Assembly (NCBI GenBank): GCA_947501885.1
Contig: CANMXN010000001.1
Location: 62,001-126,000, forward strand
Length of the DNA: 64,000 nt
From: an uncultured Sphingorhabdus sp.
Lineage (GTDB): Bacteria > Pseudomonadota > Alphaproteobacteria > Sphingomonadales > Sphingomonadaceae
Reading direction: 5' to 3'
In this document: positions 61,683 through 64,000 of the stretch, in pieces
Position numbering within the stretch: position 1 is the stretch's first letter
Layout of the letters: every line of letters starts with the position of its first letter
Translations under genes and position numbers: made by a program
Notes under the pieces: generated by a model
Told to the model about the DNA's origin: nothing
Databases searched by the model: none
Seen by the model: only the letters and a program-made list of their open reading frames with translations

Positions 61683-62641
61683 ACGAGCCGCCACATATTC
61701 CCGTTATGATTGAAGAGATCATCCATGCTCTTGCCATCACCCCTGGCAATGATGTTGTGGACGGTACCTTTGGAGCAGGAGGTTATAGTCAGAGATTTCT
61801 GGCTGCGGGAGCGCGAGTGTATGCGTTTGACCGCGATCCCGATGCATTTGCTAAAGGTTCTGAACTCACAGGCAGGTATGAAGGTATGTTTAGCTTTCAT
61901 CCTGCCTGCTTTTCTTCAATGGATAGTGAATTAAGGGCGTATGGCGTTGAGAGCGTTGATGCCGTAGTTTTGGACATTGGTGTATCATCAATGCAGCTTG
62001 ATCAAGCTGAGCGCGGCTTTTCTTTTCAAGCTGATGGCCCGCTGGATATGCGTATGTCACAAGATGGCGCCAGCGCAGCAGATTTTTTAAATGAAGCCAG
62101 CGAAGAAATGATTGCCGATATTATCTATAAATATGGAGATGAGCGCAGGTCGCGTCGTATCGCAAAGTTCATCGTATCAAACCGTCCGATTGAGCGTACA
62201 GCGCAGCTTGCTTCAATCGTGCGTAAGGCTGTTGGTTATCACGCGGGGGCGCCCAAAGACCCAGCAACCAGAACATTTCAAGCCATCCGTATTCATATCA
62301 ATCAAGAATTGGATGAACTTTCTAATGCTCTAGAAGCTGCAGAAAGAATATTAAAGCCAGGCGGTAAATTGATTGTGGTAACATTCCACAGCCTAGAAGA
62401 CCGCATTGTGAAGCAATTTTTACGCGAACGTAGCGGTAATAACGCTTCCGCATCACGCCATATGCCCGTTGCGCAGGCGCAGGTTTCTTCAACCTTTGAG
62501 CGTCCTGCCAAGCCGATGAAGGCATCGCAGCAGGAAATTGATCAAAATCCACGTTCTCGCAGCGCTACTATGCGTTTTGCAGTGCGAAACTCTTCTCCAT
62601 CATGGGATGAAAACTCTCAAGCAAAGGCCATAATGTCATGA
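61679..62641 (+). CDS. rsmH: 16S rRNA m4C1402 methyltransferase RsmH
   Basis: 320 residues. HIPVMIEEIIHALAITPGNDVVDGTFGAGGYSQRFLAAGARVYAFDRDPDA carries the SAM motif. VVLDIGVSSMQLDQAERGFSFQADGPLDMRMS and VVTFHSLEDRIVKQFLRER are signature segments. It methylates N4 of C1402 in 16S rRNA. It overlaps mraZ and ftsL (ATGA) at both ends, the normal dcw order. Confidence 0.97.
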   Translation: MNEPPHIPVMIEEIIHALAITPGNDVVDGTFGAGGYSQRFLAAGARVYAFDRDPDAFAKGSELTGRYEGMFSFHPACFSSMDSELRAYGVESVDAVVLDIGVSSMQLDQAERGFSFQADGPLDMRMSQDGASAADFLNEASEEMIADIIYKYGDERRSRRIAKFIVSNRPIERTAQLASIVRKAVGYHAGAPKDPATRTFQAIRIHINQELDELSNALEAAERILKPGGKLIVVTFHSLEDRIVKQFLRERSGNNASASRHMPVAQAQVSSTFERPAKPMKASQQEIDQNPRSRSATMRFAVRNSSPSWDENSQAKAIMS

Positions 62642-63192
62642 GCAGCAGCATGAATCCGATGAAAAATTTTGGTTGGTTTGCAATCATATTTTTGGTTGTA
62701 ATTTTACTATATCCACTATCGTTAAATGTAGCGTCTTTGCGTGGTGATTTGATAAAAGTTGATCGTGATATTCTAACCACGCAAAAAGAAATTAATTACC
62801 TACAAGCAGAATTAAAAGCGCGTGCTAGCCTGCAACAATTAGAAGAATGGAATGAATTGCTTTATGGGTTTAAGTCTCCAACAGCAGCACAATTTGCTAA
62901 TGGTGAAAAAGCATTGGCAAATTTGGGCCGTTCTCCCGTTAAAATTAGACCTGTTCTTGTTTCTGTTAACGATCTTGCAAATGGTGAAAAGCCAACAGGT
63001 GTGATTGGATCGCCTTTTGCGCCGCTTGAGACAGCAGAGCCAAAAGACACAGTCAAGGTAGCAGAGAATAAGGGAGAAGATGCTTCTTCCAATGTACCAA
63101 ATCGCGCGGCTTCAATCGATGAATTATTAGATTCTATCGAAAATGTAAAAGTTGCACAAAATGATGATCAAGATATTGGGGAGCGTCCATGA
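62638..63192 (+). CDS. ftsL: Cell division protein FtsL-like
   Basis: 184 residues. A TM (about 9-31: FGWFAIIFLVVILLYPLSLNVA) is followed by a short coiled coil (about 40-70: DRDILTTQKEINYLQAELKARASLQQLEEWNEL) and a long polar periplasmic tail. Position between rsmH and ftsI identifies it. The tail of about 100 residues is longer than that of E. coli FtsL (121 in all), and the alphaproteobacterial form is commonly extended. It recruits FtsI with FtsB. It overlaps ftsI by 4 bases. Confidence 0.85.
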   Translation: MSSSMNPMKNFGWFAIIFLVVILLYPLSLNVASLRGDLIKVDRDILTTQKEINYLQAELKARASLQQLEEWNELLYGFKSPTAAQFANGEKALANLGRSPVKIRPVLVSVNDLANGEKPTGVIGSPFAPLETAEPKDTVKVAENKGEDASSNVPNRAASIDELLDSIENVKVAQNDDQDIGERP

Positions 63193-64000
63193 CAACATTA
63201 GTAGCAAGCTCAAGCCGGCTTAATCTCATCCGTCAAACACAGGCGGCAAGTTCAAAAGCGTTTTGGCGATTGCTTGTTATTATGTTTTTATTTTCGTTAT
63301 TTGTTTTGTTAATCGTTGGTAGGTTGGCAAGTTTTGCTGTTTTTGATGGAGCTCATGCTTACGATTCTGTCTCATCAACTTATATTCCAAAGCGTGGTGA
63401 TATTGTAGACCGCAATGGTGCACCACTGGCGCGTACGATTGATGCCTATGCAATTTGGGTAAACCCTAATAAAATCTTTGGCGATAAGAAGGATTTAGCG
63501 CAAAAATTAGCGGAAATTTTCCCAGATACTGATGCTGATAAATTTTACGGCAAATTAATGGCTGAGCGTGCAACCTATCTCAGAAAACGGGCCTTGCCAT
63601 CACAGGTGAAGCAAGTGCATGCATTGGGTGAAATTGCTATTGAATTTCCAAGAGAGGCTGAACGTCTTTACCCGCAGCATGATTTGGCGGCGCATATTCT
63701 GGGCTTTGTTAATCAAGAAGGCACTGGCGTATTGGGCATGGAAAATGTTTTGAACGAGCATCTTTCCAATCCAGAAACACGAGCGAATCCAGTAGCCTTG
63801 TCTATTGATTCGCGGGTGCAAGCTGCTTTGGAAAGCGAGCTATTACGCGGTATTAAATCTACTGGAGCTAAAGGTGGTGCTGGCATTGTTTTGGATGCAA
63901 ATAATGGCGAAATAATTGCTATGTCTACATTGCCATCCTTTAATCCAAATACACCAAAATTCTTTGATATACCAGAGGATTACTCGCTTAGCACATCGGG
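63189..64000 (+). CDS. ftsI: Peptidoglycan transpeptidase FtsI / PBP3 (partial, runs off window)
   Basis: The first 270 residues. The ATG overlaps the ftsL stop. A basic N-terminus precedes a TM (about 28-50). Then comes the PBP dimerisation domain with YIPKRGDIVDRNGAPLARTIDAYAIWVNP, HILGFVNQEGTGVLGMENVLNEHL, and the start of the transpeptidase domain (LSIDSRVQAALESELLRG, GGAGIVLDANNGEIIAMSTLPSFNPN). The SxxK motif lies beyond the edge. It crosslinks septal wall in the divisome. Confidence 0.95.
   Translation, partial: MTTLVASSSRLNLIRQTQAASSKAFWRLLVIMFLFSLFVLLIVGRLASFAVFDGAHAYDSVSSTYIPKRGDIVDRNGAPLARTIDAYAIWVNPNKIFGDKKDLAQKLAEIFPDTDADKFYGKLMAERATYLRKRALPSQVKQVHALGEIAIEFPREAERLYPQHDLAAHILGFVNQEGTGVLGMENVLNEHLSNPETRANPVALSIDSRVQAALESELLRGIKSTGAKGGAGIVLDANNGEIIAMSTLPSFNPNTPKFFDIPEDYSLSTS

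Overview
The window is chromosomal DNA of an alphaproteobacterium with an AT-rich genome, most likely a member of Sphingomonadales. The evidence for the class is a CcrM-type GANTC methyltransferase, an aa3-oxidase subunit IV microgene beside a split pntAA/pntAB transhydrogenase, a small 4.5S-type SRP RNA directly upstream of dnaX, an NDUFS4-like complex I accessory subunit, the ispH-thrB-rnhA and nagZ-scpA-scpB-tatABC gene orders, and a Tad/Cpa pilus locus. The order-level placement is an inference from overall gene style. Nearly everything is core chromosome. There is no prophage, CRISPR array, transposase or tRNA gene that I can see.

Layout. 0-5 kb: 5' part of an Uup-like ABC-F ATPase (minus), a D-amino-acid transaminase-like enzyme, a secreted PepSY-like protein followed by an OmpR-type response regulator and its histidine kinase, and chorismate mutase. 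5-15 kb: long-chain polyprenyl diphosphate synthase, HrpB helicase, complex I accessory subunit, a minus-strand LemA-TPM-TPM-Nudix cluster, MscL, cyclopropane fatty acid synthase, a serine beta-lactamase-like lipoprotein and a PilZ protein. 15-25 kb: SRP RNA, dnaX, ybaB, lon, hupB with a clear terminator, ccrM with a methylation-site-rich leader, folP, and an NtrC-like regulator with an altered sigma54-contact loop. 25-29 kb: cox subunit IV microgene and the pntAA/pntAB/pntB operon. A DUF559 (Vsr-like) nuclease gene preceded by an inverted pair of GC-rich palindromic repeats sits inside this operon.

29-36.8 kb: Asp/Glu racemase, a beta-helix protein paired with a diheme cytochrome c, small metabolic genes (maleylacetoacetate isomerase, GFA enzyme), a TonB receptor and a MarR regulator. 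36.9-43.9 kb: minus-strand Tad pilus operon (cpaA-B-C-D-E, tadB, tadC) without cpaF or a pilin gene. 44-49 kb: hydrolase, FAD oxidoreductase, a DUF1508 microgene, then ispH-thrB-rnhA on the minus strand. 49.6-56.3 kb: argS, a SPOR-domain protein, nagZ, scpAB and tatABC, a housekeeping run for cell wall, chromosome and protein export. 56.3-58.5 kb: a TonB receptor with a poly-glutamate loop and a Zur-like operator. 58.6-64 kb: cysK, two unrecognised membrane or lipoprotein genes, and the start of the division/cell-wall (dcw) cluster mraZ-rsmH-ftsL-ftsI, which runs off the right edge.

The best candidates for something undescribed are the DUF559 gene with its inverted palindromic repeats in the pnt operon, the Tad locus without its motor ATPase, the beta-helix/diheme cytochrome pair, and the NtrC-like regulator with a degenerate GAFTGA loop. 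No searches could be run, so family names rest on motifs and remembered family features.
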